A stretch of DNA of 34,584 nucleotides from Comamonadaceae bacterium (GTDB lineage Bacteria > Pseudomonadota > Gammaproteobacteria > Burkholderiales > Burkholderiaceae_C). This document shows, piece after piece, positions 1 through 8,052 of this stretch (positions within the stretch are counted from its first letter, which is position 1; every line of letters begins with the position of its first letter). Made by a program: the position numbers and the translations under genes. Location of the stretch: contig CANBUY010000025.1 in assembly GCA_947372745.1 (NCBI GenBank), forward strand, positions 1-34,584. Reading direction: 5' to 3'. The notes under the pieces were generated by a model, which saw only the letters and a list, made by a program, of their open reading frames with translations, did no database searches and had not been told where the DNA came from.

Positions 1-1594
1 GACGGCGCTTGTATTCATTGATTTTGATAAGCCGGGTGACTTTTTCAACCTCGGCACGATCAAATCCGGCCGCGAGGATGTCCTCAATGCTTTCGTCGTT
101 CTCCATATAGCGCTCAATGATGGCGTCCAACACGACGTATTCGGGCAAACTATCCTGGTCGGTTTGGTCAGCACGCAACTCGGCGCTGGGCGGGCGCGTA
201 ATGATGCGCTCAGGAATGGGTTGGGGATGTGTGGCGTAGGGGTCGTTCTCATTGCGCCAACGGGCCAACTTGAAAACGGTGGTCTTGGCCAAGTCTTTAA
301 CGACGGCAAACCCGCCCGCCATGTCGCCATAAAGCGTGCAGTAGCCGGTTGCCATCTCTGATTTATTACCCGTGGTCAGCACAATGCTGCCAAACTTGTT
401 GGACAGTGCCATGAGCAGCGTGCCCCGGATGCGGGCCTGAATATTTTCCTCAGCAGTGTCTTCTGGCAAACCACTGAAATCCAGCGCAAGTGATTTTTTG
501 AACGCCTCAAACTCCGGTAGGATGGAAATTTCGTCATAGCGAACCCCCAGACGGTTCGCCATGTCACGGGCATCAATCCAGCTGATATCGGCCGTATAAG
601 GCGAAGGCATCATCACGGTGCGCACGCGGTCTTTGCCTAGGGCATCCACGGCAATGGCCAGCACCAAGGCTGAATCGATACCGCCTGAAAGACCTAACAG
701 CACGCTAGGGAAGCCATTTTTAGTGATGTAATCACGCACACCCAGCACCAAGGCATCCCACAGATCAGCCTCTGCCGAACGTTCAGGCTCAATGAGTGCT
801 TCCAAATTAATAGCTTGCTTCGCACAGCTGGCATGAACTATAAAGTTATTCTCTATAAAACTTGGCGCTCGCCCGGCCAAAGCACCGGCCGCATTCAAGG
901 CAAACGAATGGCCTTCAAAAACCACCTCGTCTTGCCCGCCCACCAAGTGGGCATAAACCAAAGGCAGCCCACAAGATTGCACCCGGGTACGCATCATCTG
1001 CTCACGCTCATGACCCTTGCCCACATGAAAAGGAGAGGCATTGATGACGGCCAGAAGCTGAGCCCCCGCGTCTTTGGCTAACTGAGCGGGCGCTTCAAAC
1101 CAAGCATCTTCGCAAATCAGCAAACCAACTTTTACTTTTTGCCCAGCCGCGCCGGCCTCAAAGACGCAAACGCCCTGCCCTGGCGTGAAATAGCGGCGCT
1201 CATCAAACACCTGGTAATTGGGTAATTCACGTTTGGCGTAGGTGGCCACCACGTCGCCTTCGCTCAAAACACTCGCCGCGTTAAAGCGGTTTTGAACCGC
1301 CACCGAGCGGGTTCGGCTGTCGCCGCCGCTGGGGTGACCGACCACCACGCTCAAGTCCTTTAACCCAGCTAACTCACGGGCCACTGTTTTCACGGCATCA
1401 TCACAGGCCAGAATAAAGGCAGGACGCAGAAACAGGTCTTCGCAGGCGTAGCCGCAAATGGATAGTTCAGGGGTGAGCAACAATCGAACGCCGTCAGCAT
1501 AGGCTGATCGTGCGGCGTCGATGATTTTTTTAGCGTTGCCGCCCAAGTCACCGACCACAAAATTAAGTTGGGCAACGCTGATTTTGAGTGTCAT
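1..1594 (-). CDS. nadE: Glutamine-dependent NAD+ synthetase (3' end beyond window)
   Basis: Makes NAD+ from deamido-NAD+, ATP and glutamine in the cytoplasm, the last step of NAD biosynthesis. Translation of the minus strand from ATG at 1594 gives MTLKISVAQLNFVVGD and stays open to the window edge (about 531 codons). The N-terminal half is a nitrilase-type glutaminase with the Glu (LLTPELS), Lys (KRELPNY) and Cys (LLICEDAWF) catalytic residues. The C-terminal half is the synthetase domain with the P-loop GLSGGIDSA near 680-700. The last visible residues, KINEYKRR, lie some 25 residues before the usual C-terminus, so only a short tail is missing. It is transcribed divergently from the GNAT gene, and its start codon shares a CATG with that gene's ATG. 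Family assignment is firm from motifs; completeness of the tail cannot be seen. Confidence 0.95.
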   Translation of the reverse strand, partial: MTLKISVAQLNFVVGDLGGNAKKIIDAARSAYADGVRLLLTPELSICGYACEDLFLRPAFILACDDAVKTVARELAGLKDLSVVVGHPSGGDSRTRSVAVQNRFNAASVLSEGDVVATYAKRELPNYQVFDERRYFTPGQGVCVFEAGAAGQKVKVGLLICEDAWFEAPAQLAKDAGAQLLAVINASPFHVGKGHEREQMMRTRVQSCGLPLVYAHLVGGQDEVVFEGHSFALNAAGALAGRAPSFIENNFIVHASCAKQAINLEALIEPERSAEADLWDALVLGVRDYITKNGFPSVLLGLSGGIDSALVLAIAVDALGKDRVRTVMMPSPYTADISWIDARDMANRLGVRYDEISILPEFEAFKKSLALDFSGLPEDTAEENIQARIRGTLLMALSNKFGSIVLTTGNKSEMATGYCTLYGDMAGGFAVVKDLAKTTVFKLARWRNENDPYATHPQPIPERIITRPPSAELRADQTDQDSLPEYVVLDAIIERYMENDESIEDILAAGFDRAEVEKVTRLIKINEYKRR

Positions 1595-2840
1595 GGATCG
1601 CAGGAATGAAAAGAATGGAAAACATGTGAAAGACGAGTCATTTGATTATGTCATCCGGGTGCTGAACTCCCCTGAGGAAGTCGATGCAGTTGACTGGAAT
1701 GAACTGCTTTACTCAAATACCCAGGCCTCGCCCTTCATGCGCCACGAGTACCTGCTCGCCTTGCACACAAGCGGCAGCGCCACCCCAGAGACCGGTTGGA
1801 CGCCGAAATTCATTCTTTTGGAACGCGCTGGCGAGTTGGTCGGTGCTTGTGCGCTTTATATCAAAACCCATTCTTACGGTGAGTATGTGTTTGACCACGC
1901 TTGGGCCAATGCCTATGCGCAGCACGGCCTCAGTTATTACCCCAAAGCCGTCGTCGCCGTGCCGTTTACCCCGGTGCCGGGCGCCCGTTTGCTCGCCCGC
2001 ACCCCCGAAGACCGGGCGGTGCTGGCACAGGCCCTGATCCAGTGGTGTGAAACAGAAAAACTCTCCTCTTTGCACCTGCTGTTTGAAAGTGATGAAGACA
2101 ATGCCGCCTGTGAAGCGGCAGGCATGATGCTGCGCCACACGGTGCAATTCCATTGGACCAACACCACGCCGGGCTACCCTGACTTTGAATCCTTTCTAGC
2201 CACACTGACTACGGACAAGCGCCAGAAAATTCGCCAGGAAAGACGCAAAGTGAGTGATGCAGGCGTGACTTTCCGCTGGTCGCTGGGGCGTGATATTTCA
2301 GCCGAAGACTGGGAATTTTTCTACCTGTGCTACGAGCGCACCTACCTGGAGCACGGCAATGCGCCCTACCTGAGCCGTGACTTCTTCCAAAGCATGGCCG
2401 ATACCATGCCCGAGAACTGGCTGCTTTTTGTCGCCGAGCGCGAGGGGCAAGCTATTGCTACAAGTTTAATAGCTGTTCACGCTACCCCTGCGGACGTAGA
2501 AAGCGAAAAAGGCTTAAATTCCCAACAAGGTGTAGCCTACGGTCGCTACTGGGGCGCGCTGGAGCGCGTGGACTGCCTGCACTTCGAAGCCTGCTACTAC
2601 CAGCCCCTGAAATGGTGCATTGAGCACCAGTTTCAGCGCTTTGAAGGCGGCGCTCAAGGCGAGCACAAAATGGCTCGGGCACTCTTGCCGGTCAAAACCA
2701 CCAGCGCACATTGGCTGGCCCACCCCGGTTTTGCCGAGGCCATAGAACGCTTCCTGGAACGAGAAGGCCAAGGTATTGGGGACTACCTGCAAGAGCTTGA
2801 GCAAAGAGCACCCTTTAAGCGCCTAGCACCCAAGGCATAA
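1593..2840 (+). CDS. FemAB-like GNAT N-acetyltransferase (COG3146/DUF482 type)
   Basis: A 415-residue protein from ATG 1593 (MDRRNEKNG). An in-frame GTG at 1626, preceded by GGA, is an equally possible start and would leave 31 bp to nadE. Family-typical stretches are SPFMRHEYLLAL near the N-terminus, KIRQERRKV in the middle and VAYGRYWG...CLHFEACYYQP and FEGGAQGEHK near the C-terminus. These are typical of the GNAT-fold proteins related to FemAB aminoacyl transferases; the substrate is not known. About residues 286-309 (AIATSL...EKGLN) come from a short dispersed repeat (2450-2519) inserted in frame between a conserved strand and VAYGRYWG. The gene ends directly before a strong hairpin terminator shared with convergent ppa. 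The family call is good; the biochemical role is unknown. Confidence 0.85.
   Translation: MDRRNEKNGKHVKDESFDYVIRVLNSPEEVDAVDWNELLYSNTQASPFMRHEYLLALHTSGSATPETGWTPKFILLERAGELVGACALYIKTHSYGEYVFDHAWANAYAQHGLSYYPKAVVAVPFTPVPGARLLARTPEDRAVLAQALIQWCETEKLSSLHLLFESDEDNAACEAAGMMLRHTVQFHWTNTTPGYPDFESFLATLTTDKRQKIRQERRKVSDAGVTFRWSLGRDISAEDWEFFYLCYERTYLEHGNAPYLSRDFFQSMADTMPENWLLFVAEREGQAIATSLIAVHATPADVESEKGLNSQQGVAYGRYWGALERVDCLHFEACYYQPLKWCIEHQFQRFEGGAQGEHKMARALLPVKTTSAHWLAHPGFAEAIERFLEREGQGIGDYLQELEQRAPFKRLAPKA
2450..2519 (+). repeat. Dispersed short repeat, in-frame copy in GNAT gene
   Basis: Begins with an inverted repeat AGCTATT...AATAGCT (2450-2474), followed by TGTTCACGCTA and a tail ending in AAAGGCTTAAAT. 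The same architecture, with a GCTnT..AnAGC head followed by AGCTG and GC about five bases later, is seen at 25779-25833 and, inverted, at 10940-10997. It adds residues to the protein without a stop or frameshift. Confidence 0.6.
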
Positions 2841-2878
2841 AAAAACGCTGATCGGCGATAAATCCGATCAGCGTTTTT
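2841..2878. terminator. Bidirectional hairpin terminator
   Basis: Perfect 15-bp stem: AAAAACGCTGATCGG at 2841-2855 pairs with 2864-2878 across an 8-base loop. The A-tract on one side and T-tract on the other let it work in both directions. It sits immediately after the GNAT stop codon and between convergent genes (GNAT plus, ppa minus). Confidence 0.9.
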
Positions 2879-2925
2879 AATAGCTGGCTAAGCAGGCCTA
2901 TTAAAGCCTGCAGACCTAAAAGGCA
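2876..2925. repeat. Probable degenerate copy of the short repeat
   Basis: Starts TTTAATAGCTGG and contains GCAGGC (2892-2897) / GCCTGC (2905-2910) as an inverted repeat, then CTAAAAGGC. The AATAGCTG core and the AAAGGC tail recall the copy at 2450-2519. It fills the space between the terminator and the ppa stop codon. Similarity is only partial. Confidence 0.4.
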
Positions 2926-2926
2926 C

Positions 2927-3466
2927 TTATTCTTCTTGTGACTTGGCGTAGTTGGCCATGCCGTCAATAATTTCCTGCTTGGCTGACTCAGGGCCTTCCC
3001 AACCGGTGATCTTGACCCATTTGTTCTCTTCCAGGTCTTTGTAATGCTCAAAGAAATGGGCGATGGTTTTCAGGCGCAAAGGATTCATGTCCTCTGGCTT
3101 CTTCCAATGGGAGTAGATCGACAAAATTTTGTCGATAGGCACGGCCAGCACTTTGCCATCTTCGCCGGCTTCGTCAGTCATCTTCAAAATGCCAATGGCG
3201 CGGCAAGTCACCACCACACCAGGAATCAAAGGAACGGGTGTGATCACCAACACATCGACCGGATCGCCATCACCGCTGATGGTTTTGGGCACATAACCGT
3301 AGTTGGTCGGGTAGTGCATGGCGGTGCTCATGAAACGGTCCACAAAAATGGCGCTGGTCGCTTTATCCACTTCGTACTTGACCGGATCGGCGTTCATCGG
3401 AATTTCGATGATCACGTTGAAAGAATCGGGGGCATTTTTGCCTGGGGTAACGTTATCAAGTGACAT
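2927..3466 (-). CDS. ppa: Inorganic pyrophosphatase (soluble, family I)
   Basis: Hydrolyses cytoplasmic pyrophosphate to phosphate, pulling biosynthetic reactions forward. The 179-residue length matches bacterial family I enzymes. It has the signature DGDPVDVLV (Mg2+-binding Asp residues), the N-terminal EIP...KYEVDK segment and the YPTNYGYVP substrate-site region. It starts at ATG 3466 without an obvious Shine-Dalgarno (upstream reads AAAAACCACC). It is divergent from hppA, which encodes a membrane pyrophosphatase that conserves the energy of the same reaction, so the two PPi-consuming enzymes share a 226-bp intergenic region. Identification is firm. Confidence 0.96.
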   Translation of the reverse strand: MSLDNVTPGKNAPDSFNVIIEIPMNADPVKYEVDKATSAIFVDRFMSTAMHYPTNYGYVPKTISGDGDPVDVLVITPVPLIPGVVVTCRAIGILKMTDEAGEDGKVLAVPIDKILSIYSHWKKPEDMNPLRLKTIAHFFEHYKDLEENKWVKITGWEGPESAKQEIIDGMANYAKSQEE

Positions 3467-3636
3467 GGTGGTTTTTAGAGTTGGGGTTGAATCAATAACA
3501 AGTAAGGATTAACCCTGATTTTACTTACTCATCACTTGCTGAATTGCGAAACCCTCATTTTTCACGTTAAAGTGTTTCTGTTGGCCAATCGTCTTCATCA
3601 CTTTTTGTTGGTGTTCGCGCGAGGAAGCAACGCAGC

Positions 3637-3664
3637 GGTGGTGCCGCTAGCGTGGCACCCCACC
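3637..3664 (+). promoter_or_regulatory. Hairpin in the hppA leader
   Basis: GGT+GGTGCC at 3637-3645 pairs with GGCACC (3654-3659) and ACC (3662-3664), with a two-base CC bulge and an 8-base loop. It lies 17 bp upstream of the hppA Shine-Dalgarno AGGAG (3681-3685). It could affect mRNA stability or be an attenuator; no T-tract follows. Function is inferred only. Confidence 0.4.
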
Positions 3665-3692
3665 TCAGCGAAACAACGACAGGAGTTTATTT

Positions 3693-5762
3693 ATGACTGG
3701 CAACTCTGCGCTCATACTGGCGCTTATTTGTGGCTTTATAGCCGTGGCTTATGGCTTTTGGGCCCGAAGCTGGATACTTTCCCAAGACCCAGGCAATGAG
3801 CGAATGCAAGAAATTGCAGCCGCCATTCAAACGGGTGCAGCGGCTTACCTGGCAAGACAGTACCGAACCATCACCATGGTGGGCGTGGTACTCGCTATAT
3901 TAATTTTCTTCTTTTTGGACTCACTCAGCGCGATTGGCTTCGTCGTGGGCGCCGTGCTTTCAGGCGCTTGCGGTTTTATTGGCATGAATGTCTCCGTTCG
4001 CGCCAACGTCCGCACGGCACAAGCCGCCACCAAAGGCATTGGCCCGGCGCTGGATGTCGCCTTCAGGGGCGGCGCCATCACCGGCATGCTGGTGGTTGGC
4101 TTGGGCTTGCTCGGGGTGACGGGGTTTTACTGGTTCCTGATCGGGAACGGCAGCCTGCCCGCCGACAAATCATTGGCAAAAATGCTTGACCCCTTGATCG
4201 GCTTTGCGTTTGGTTCCTCACTCATTTCAATTTTTGCTCGCTTGGGTGGCGGCATTTTCACCAAAGGCGCTGACGTAGGTGCTGACCTGGTGGGCAAAGT
4301 GGAGGCCGGCATTCCAGAGGACGACCCCCGCAACCCTGCTGTGATCGCCGACAACGTCGGAGATAACGTGGGCGACTGCGCCGGTATGGCGGCTGACTTG
4401 TTCGAGACCTACGCCGTCACCCTGATTGCCACGATGGTGCTCGGCGCCCTCCTGGTCACGGGTGCGGGCACCAGCGCCGTGGTTTACCCGCTGGCGCTGG
4501 GCGCGGTGTCTATCATTGCCTCCATCATTGGCTGCTTCTTTGTCAAAGCCACGCCCGACATGAAAAACGTGATGCCTGCACTTTACAAAGGCCTGGCAGT
4601 TGCTGGTGGCTTGTCGCTGATTGCCTTCTACTTTGTGACTCAGTGGCTGATGCCCGATAACGCCATCAAGGCGTCTGGTAGCCAAATGGCCTTGTTTGGC
4701 GCCTGTGCGGTAGGCCTCGTGCTCACGGCCGCGCTGGTTTGGATTACCGAGTTTTACACCGGCACACAATACGCGCCGGTGAAACACATCGCAGAAGCGT
4801 CCACCACCGGGCACGGCACCAACATCATTGCTGGATTGGGTGTTTCCATGCGCTCCACGGCTTGGCCTGTTCTGTTTGTCTGCGTGGCCATTTGGACCGC
4901 CTTCAAGCTGGCTGGACTTTACGGCATCGCCATTGCTGCTACCTCCATGCTCAGCATGGCAGGTATCGTCGTGGCGCTGGACGCTTATGGCCCCATCACC
5001 GACAACGCCGGTGGCATTGCCGAAATGGCCGAAATGCCCAAAAGCGTGCGCGACGTGACCGACCCGCTGGATGCGGTGGGCAACACCACCAAGGCCGTGA
5101 CCAAAGGTTATGCCATTGGATCAGCCGGCCTCGCCGCCCTAGTGCTGTTTGCCGACTACACCCACAAACTGGAAGGTTACGGCAAGGTCATCTCCTTTGA
5201 CCTGAGCGACCCTCTCGTCATCATTGGCCTGTTTATTGGCGGTCTGATCCCCTACTTGTTTGGCGCGATGGCGATGGAAGCTGTGGGCCGCGCTGCAGGC
5301 TCCGTGGTGGTGGAAGTGCGACGTCAGTTCCGGGAAATTAAAGGCATCATGGAGGGCACGGCCAAACCTGAATACGGCCGCGCCGTAGACATGCTGACCA
5401 CTGCCGCCATCAAGGAAATGATGATCCCCTCGCTGCTCCCCGTGGTGGTGCCGATTTTGGTGGGCCTGATTTTGGGACCCAAAGCACTCGGCGGCCTGTT
5501 GATGGGCACTATCGTGACTGGCTTGTTTGTCGCCATCTCCATGTGCACCGGCGGCGGTGCCTGGGACAACGCGAAAAAATACATCGAAGATGGCCATTTT
5601 GGCGGCAAAGGCTCTGAAGCCCACAAAGCAGCCGTCACAGGTGACACGGTGGGCGACCCCTACAAGGATACCGCAGGCCCAGCCATCAACCCCTTGATCA
5701 AAATTATCAACATCGTGGCGCTTTTGATCGTGCCGGTCATGATGAAAATACACGGTGGATAA
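3693..5762 (+). CDS. hppA: K+-insensitive pyrophosphate-energized proton pump
   Basis: Integral membrane pyrophosphatase that couples PPi hydrolysis to H+ export. It has 689 residues with about 16 hydrophobic segments. PPi/Mg-binding motifs are [11 protein letters not shown] (about residue 193) and [17 protein letters not shown] (about residue 219), with a third acidic motif, [14 protein letters not shown], near the C-terminus. The subtype is readable: in [10 protein letters not shown], Lys467 and Thr470 occupy the positions that are Ala and Gly/Ala in K+-dependent enzymes, so this should be the K+-independent H+ pump. Start ATG 3693 has a good AGGAG seven bases upstream. A strong intrinsic terminator follows. 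With ppa alongside, the cell can choose between wasting and conserving PPi energy. Confidence 0.96.
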   Translation: MTGNSALILALICGFIAVAYGFWARSWILSQDPGNERMQEIAAAIQTGAAAYLARQYRTITMVGVVLAILIFFFLDSLSAIGFVVGAVLSGACGFIGMNVSVRANVRTAQAATKGIGPALDVAFRGGAITGMLVVGLGLLGVTGFYWFLIGNGSLPADKSLAKMLDPLIGFAFGSSLISIFARLGGGIFTKGADVGADLVGKVEAGIPEDDPRNPAVIADNVGDNVGDCAGMAADLFETYAVTLIATMVLGALLVTGAGTSAVVYPLALGAVSIIASIIGCFFVKATPDMKNVMPALYKGLAVAGGLSLIAFYFVTQWLMPDNAIKASGSQMALFGACAVGLVLTAALVWITEFYTGTQYAPVKHIAEASTTGHGTNIIAGLGVSMRSTAWPVLFVCVAIWTAFKLAGLYGIAIAATSMLSMAGIVVALDAYGPITDNAGGIAEMAEMPKSVRDVTDPLDAVGNTTKAVTKGYAIGSAGLAALVLFADYTHKLEGYGKVISFDLSDPLVIIGLFIGGLIPYLFGAMAMEAVGRAAGSVVVEVRRQFREIKGIMEGTAKPEYGRAVDMLTTAAIKEMMIPSLLPVVVPILVGLILGPKALGGLLMGTIVTGLFVAISMCTGGGAWDNAKKYIEDGHFGGKGSEAHKAAVTGDTVGDPYKDTAGPAINPLIKIINIVALLIVPVMMKIHGG

Positions 5763-5780
5763 AACCCTTTAAACCCCATC

Positions 5781-5807
5781 AAAGCCCGCCTTGTGCGGGC
5801 TTTTTTT
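5781..5807 (+). terminator. Intrinsic terminator after hppA
   Basis: Stem AAAGCCCGC (5781-5789) / GCGGGCTTT (5795-5803) with a 5-base loop, followed by a run of T to 5807. It lies 18 bp after the hppA stop codon. Confidence 0.92.
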
Positions 5808-5886
5808 CACCCAAAACTTGATGGCTATCAATTCAGTCATGGGCGCGGCCGCATAGCATTTACAATAAAGAATTAAAGGTTGTTGA

Positions 5887-6462
5887 TTGAAATCCCCCCC
5901 AATAGTCCGAGCCACTTGCCTGCTGCTCCTGAGCGTGCAACTCACGGGCTGTACGTCACTGCTGCCTCGCGTACGCAGCGAGTCATCGCCATTTAAAAGC
6001 TTTGACGAAGCGCGACAAGCGATTGATGCCCTGATCCCCATGAAAAGCAATGTCCGGGAACTGACAGCGCTGGGGATTGATCCGGTTCAGCAACCCAACA
6101 CCACGATCCTGACCCAGGCCGATATCGTGAAGCGCTTTGTGCCCAGCGCCCTTTTAAAACGCGAAGACCTGGACCCGGGCATCGTGGCGTGCCTTGAGGC
6201 GCGCAATGGCTGCCGTGGCTGGGAGGTGAATGGGGCGCGTATTTTGAAAGCGCGCACTGGAAATTTTTTGGCCGACTTTACCAATTTCTCAAGATACGCG
6301 AACACCACCGGGTGGCGCTTCAATGCGCTCATTTTGCTGGTCGATGATGTGGTGGTTTTTCGCTCATGGGGCGGACAACCCAATGTCAACGAGCTCGAAG
6401 TCAACACCAACCCGCTGGGACCGCTGCAGGAAATGGGGCCTGCAATCATTACAAATCAGTAA
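5887..6462 (+). CDS. Hypothetical lipoprotein
   Basis: 191 residues from a TTG start at 5887, supported by AAAGG at 5875-5879. The N-terminus is a lipoprotein signal: positively charged start, hydrophobic core CLLLLSVQ and lipobox LTGC, so Cys22 should be lipidated. The mature part has no family I recognise. It contains two closely spaced cysteines (CLEARNGCRGW) that could form a disulfide in the periplasm, and a hydrophobic strand FNALILLVDDVVVF before a short C-terminal tail. It stands alone behind the hppA terminator and 44 bp before the aldehyde dehydrogenase start, which has a hairpin over its leader. Function unknown. Confidence 0.8.
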   Translation: MKSPPIVRATCLLLLSVQLTGCTSLLPRVRSESSPFKSFDEARQAIDALIPMKSNVRELTALGIDPVQQPNTTILTQADIVKRFVPSALLKREDLDPGIVACLEARNGCRGWEVNGARILKARTGNFLADFTNFSRYANTTGWRFNALILLVDDVVVFRSWGGQPNVNELEVNTNPLGPLQEMGPAIITNQ

Positions 6463-6480
6463 CTAAATCAAAGTTATCGG

Positions 6481-6504
6481 GCCTGATTTGGTTGAGAATC
6501 AGGC
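6481..6504 (+). promoter_or_regulatory. Hairpin covering the ribosome-binding region of the aldehyde dehydrogenase gene
   Basis: GCCTGATT (6481-6488) pairs perfectly with AATCAGGC (6497-6504); the loop TGGTTGAG holds the only purine-rich candidate for ribosome binding. The stem ends two bases before the ATG at 6507. It could reduce or regulate translation; no T-tract follows, so it is unlikely to be a terminator. Confidence 0.45.
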
Positions 6505-6506
6505 TC

Positions 6507-7940
6507 ATGCAATATAACTACATCGCCAACGCCTCGGTGCCCTCCTCGTCCGGCAAAACCATTGCCATGCTGGACCCCTCGGATGGCCAAACTTTTGACG
6601 AAATTCAGCGCAGCAACGCCGCCGACATTGACATGGCCGTGCAGGCCGCACGCCAGGGTCTGGTGACCGTCTGGTCGAAGTTGGGCGCTGCCGAAAGGGG
6701 GCGCCTGCTGATGCGGCTCTCGCTCAAAATTACCGAACACGCGGCTGAGTTGAGCGCCATTGAACAGCGCGACTGCGGCAAACCCACCAAGCAAGCCAAC
6801 GCCGACGCCGCTGCGCTGGCCCGGTATTTTGAGTTTTACGCGGGCGCCTGTGACAAATTGCACGGCGAAACCATTCCCTACTTGGACGGCTACAGCGTCC
6901 TGACCTGGCGTGAACCCCACGGGGTGACAGGCCACATCATTCCCTGGAACTACCCGATGCAAATTTTTGGGCGCAGCGTAGGCGGTGCCCTGGCCGCCGG
7001 AAACGTTTGCGTCGTCAAACCAGCCGAGGACGCCTGCCTGTCGCTCCTGCGCGTCGCCCAACTGGCCGCCGAGGTGGGCTTTCCAGCCGGAGTGCTCAAC
7101 ATCGTCACCGGCTACGGCCATGAGGTGGGTGACGCCCTGGCCCGCCACCCCGGCATTGACCACATCAGCTTCACCGGCAGCCCCGTTGTGGGCACCTTAA
7201 TTACGCAGGTCGCGGCGCAACGGCACTGCCCGGTCACGCTGGAGCTGGGTGGCAAGAGCCCACAAATCGTGTTTGCCGATGCCGATCTGGACGCCGCCGT
7301 ACCCGCCATCGTCAACGCGATTGTCCAAAATGCTGGGCAAACCTGTTCAGCGGGGTCGCGCTTGCTAATCGAACAGGCCATTTACGAGCCACTGCTGGCG
7401 CGTTTGGGCACCGCCTTCGAGCAGCTGCGTGTTGGCCCAGCCAGCATGGACCTGGACTTAGGGCCTTTAATTCGCCAAAGTCAGCAGCAGCGGGTGTGGG
7501 ATTTTTTGAGCGACGCCCAAGTCGCCAACATTTCTATGGTGGCCCAAGGCAAAGTGGTTGACGAGGCCCCCGAGAGCGGCTTCTACCAAGCCCCCACCTT
7601 GCTGCGCGATGTGCCCATTGATCACCGGCTCAACCAGGACGAAGTTTTCGGCCCCGTGTTGTGCGCCATGTCCTTCAAGGACGAGGACCACGCCGTGGAA
7701 CTGGCCAATGCCACGCAGTTTGGATTGGTCGCAGGGGTCTGGACGCGTGACGGCGCCCGTCAGTTCCGCATGGCCAAAAACATGCGCTGCGGCCAGGTGT
7801 TTATCAACAACTACGGCGCTGGTGGCGGCGTGGAGTTACCCTTTGGCGGCGTCAAGTCCAGCGGACATGGCCGCGAAAAAGGGTTTGAAGCACTTTACGG
7901 CTTCACCACCCTGAAAACCGTGGCCATCAAACACGGCTGA
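6507..7940 (+). CDS. NAD(P)+-dependent aldehyde dehydrogenase
   Basis: 477 residues from ATG 6507 (MQYNYIANASVPSSSG); the frame is open further upstream, but that part overlaps the lipoprotein gene and lacks homology to the family. It oxidises an aldehyde to the acid with NAD(P)+ in the cytoplasm. Visible family features are PWNYP and KPAE (cofactor site), FTGSPVVG (Rossmann turn), catalytic Glu in LELGGKSP, catalytic Cys in GQTCSAGS, EVFGPV and LPFGGVKSSG. The substrate cannot be read from sequence; betaine-, gamma-aminobutyraldehyde- or similar semialdehyde oxidation are all possible. The next gene, an SDR 112 bp downstream on the same strand, may act in the same oxidation pathway, alcohol to aldehyde to acid, which is inference. 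Confidence 0.93.
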   Translation: MQYNYIANASVPSSSGKTIAMLDPSDGQTFDEIQRSNAADIDMAVQAARQGLVTVWSKLGAAERGRLLMRLSLKITEHAAELSAIEQRDCGKPTKQANADAAALARYFEFYAGACDKLHGETIPYLDGYSVLTWREPHGVTGHIIPWNYPMQIFGRSVGGALAAGNVCVVKPAEDACLSLLRVAQLAAEVGFPAGVLNIVTGYGHEVGDALARHPGIDHISFTGSPVVGTLITQVAAQRHCPVTLELGGKSPQIVFADADLDAAVPAIVNAIVQNAGQTCSAGSRLLIEQAIYEPLLARLGTAFEQLRVGPASMDLDLGPLIRQSQQQRVWDFLSDAQVANISMVAQGKVVDEAPESGFYQAPTLLRDVPIDHRLNQDEVFGPVLCAMSFKDEDHAVELANATQFGLVAGVWTRDGARQFRMAKNMRCGQVFINNYGAGGGVELPFGGVKSSGHGREKGFEALYGFTTLKTVAIKHG

Positions 7941-7991
7941 GCGCGGACCGGTTAAGCGTCAGTCGTGCCAAAATCCTCTGTCAATCCTGGT

Positions 7992-8018
7992 TTTCAGTGG
8001 CCGTTCTGGGCACTGAAA
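7992..8018 (+). other. Hairpin between aldehyde dehydrogenase and SDR genes
   Basis: TTTCAGTG (7992-7999) pairs with CACTGAAA (8011-8018) around an 11-base loop. No T-tract follows, so read-through from the aldehyde dehydrogenase gene into the SDR gene is possible. Possible weak terminator or stabilising element. Confidence 0.35.
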
Positions 8019-8052
8019 GCTCCCTTACTCAAGCTCACTAGGTAGAAACTTC

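Noticed and set aside
801-860. AATAGCTTGC-containing stretch in nadE as another repeat copy
   Set aside because: It shares only AATAGCT with the other copies, lacks the second inverted arm and the GGGCT spacing, and the protein has normal length there.
4227-4814. 195-codon minus-strand frame inside hppA
   Set aside because: Antisense shadow of a long conserved gene; composition rich in His, Gly and Gln, no motif. The same holds for 5139-5753.
6366-6506. Upstream extension of the aldehyde dehydrogenase frame
   Set aside because: It overlaps the lipoprotein gene and its residues do not resemble the family; the ATG at 6507 gives the usual length.
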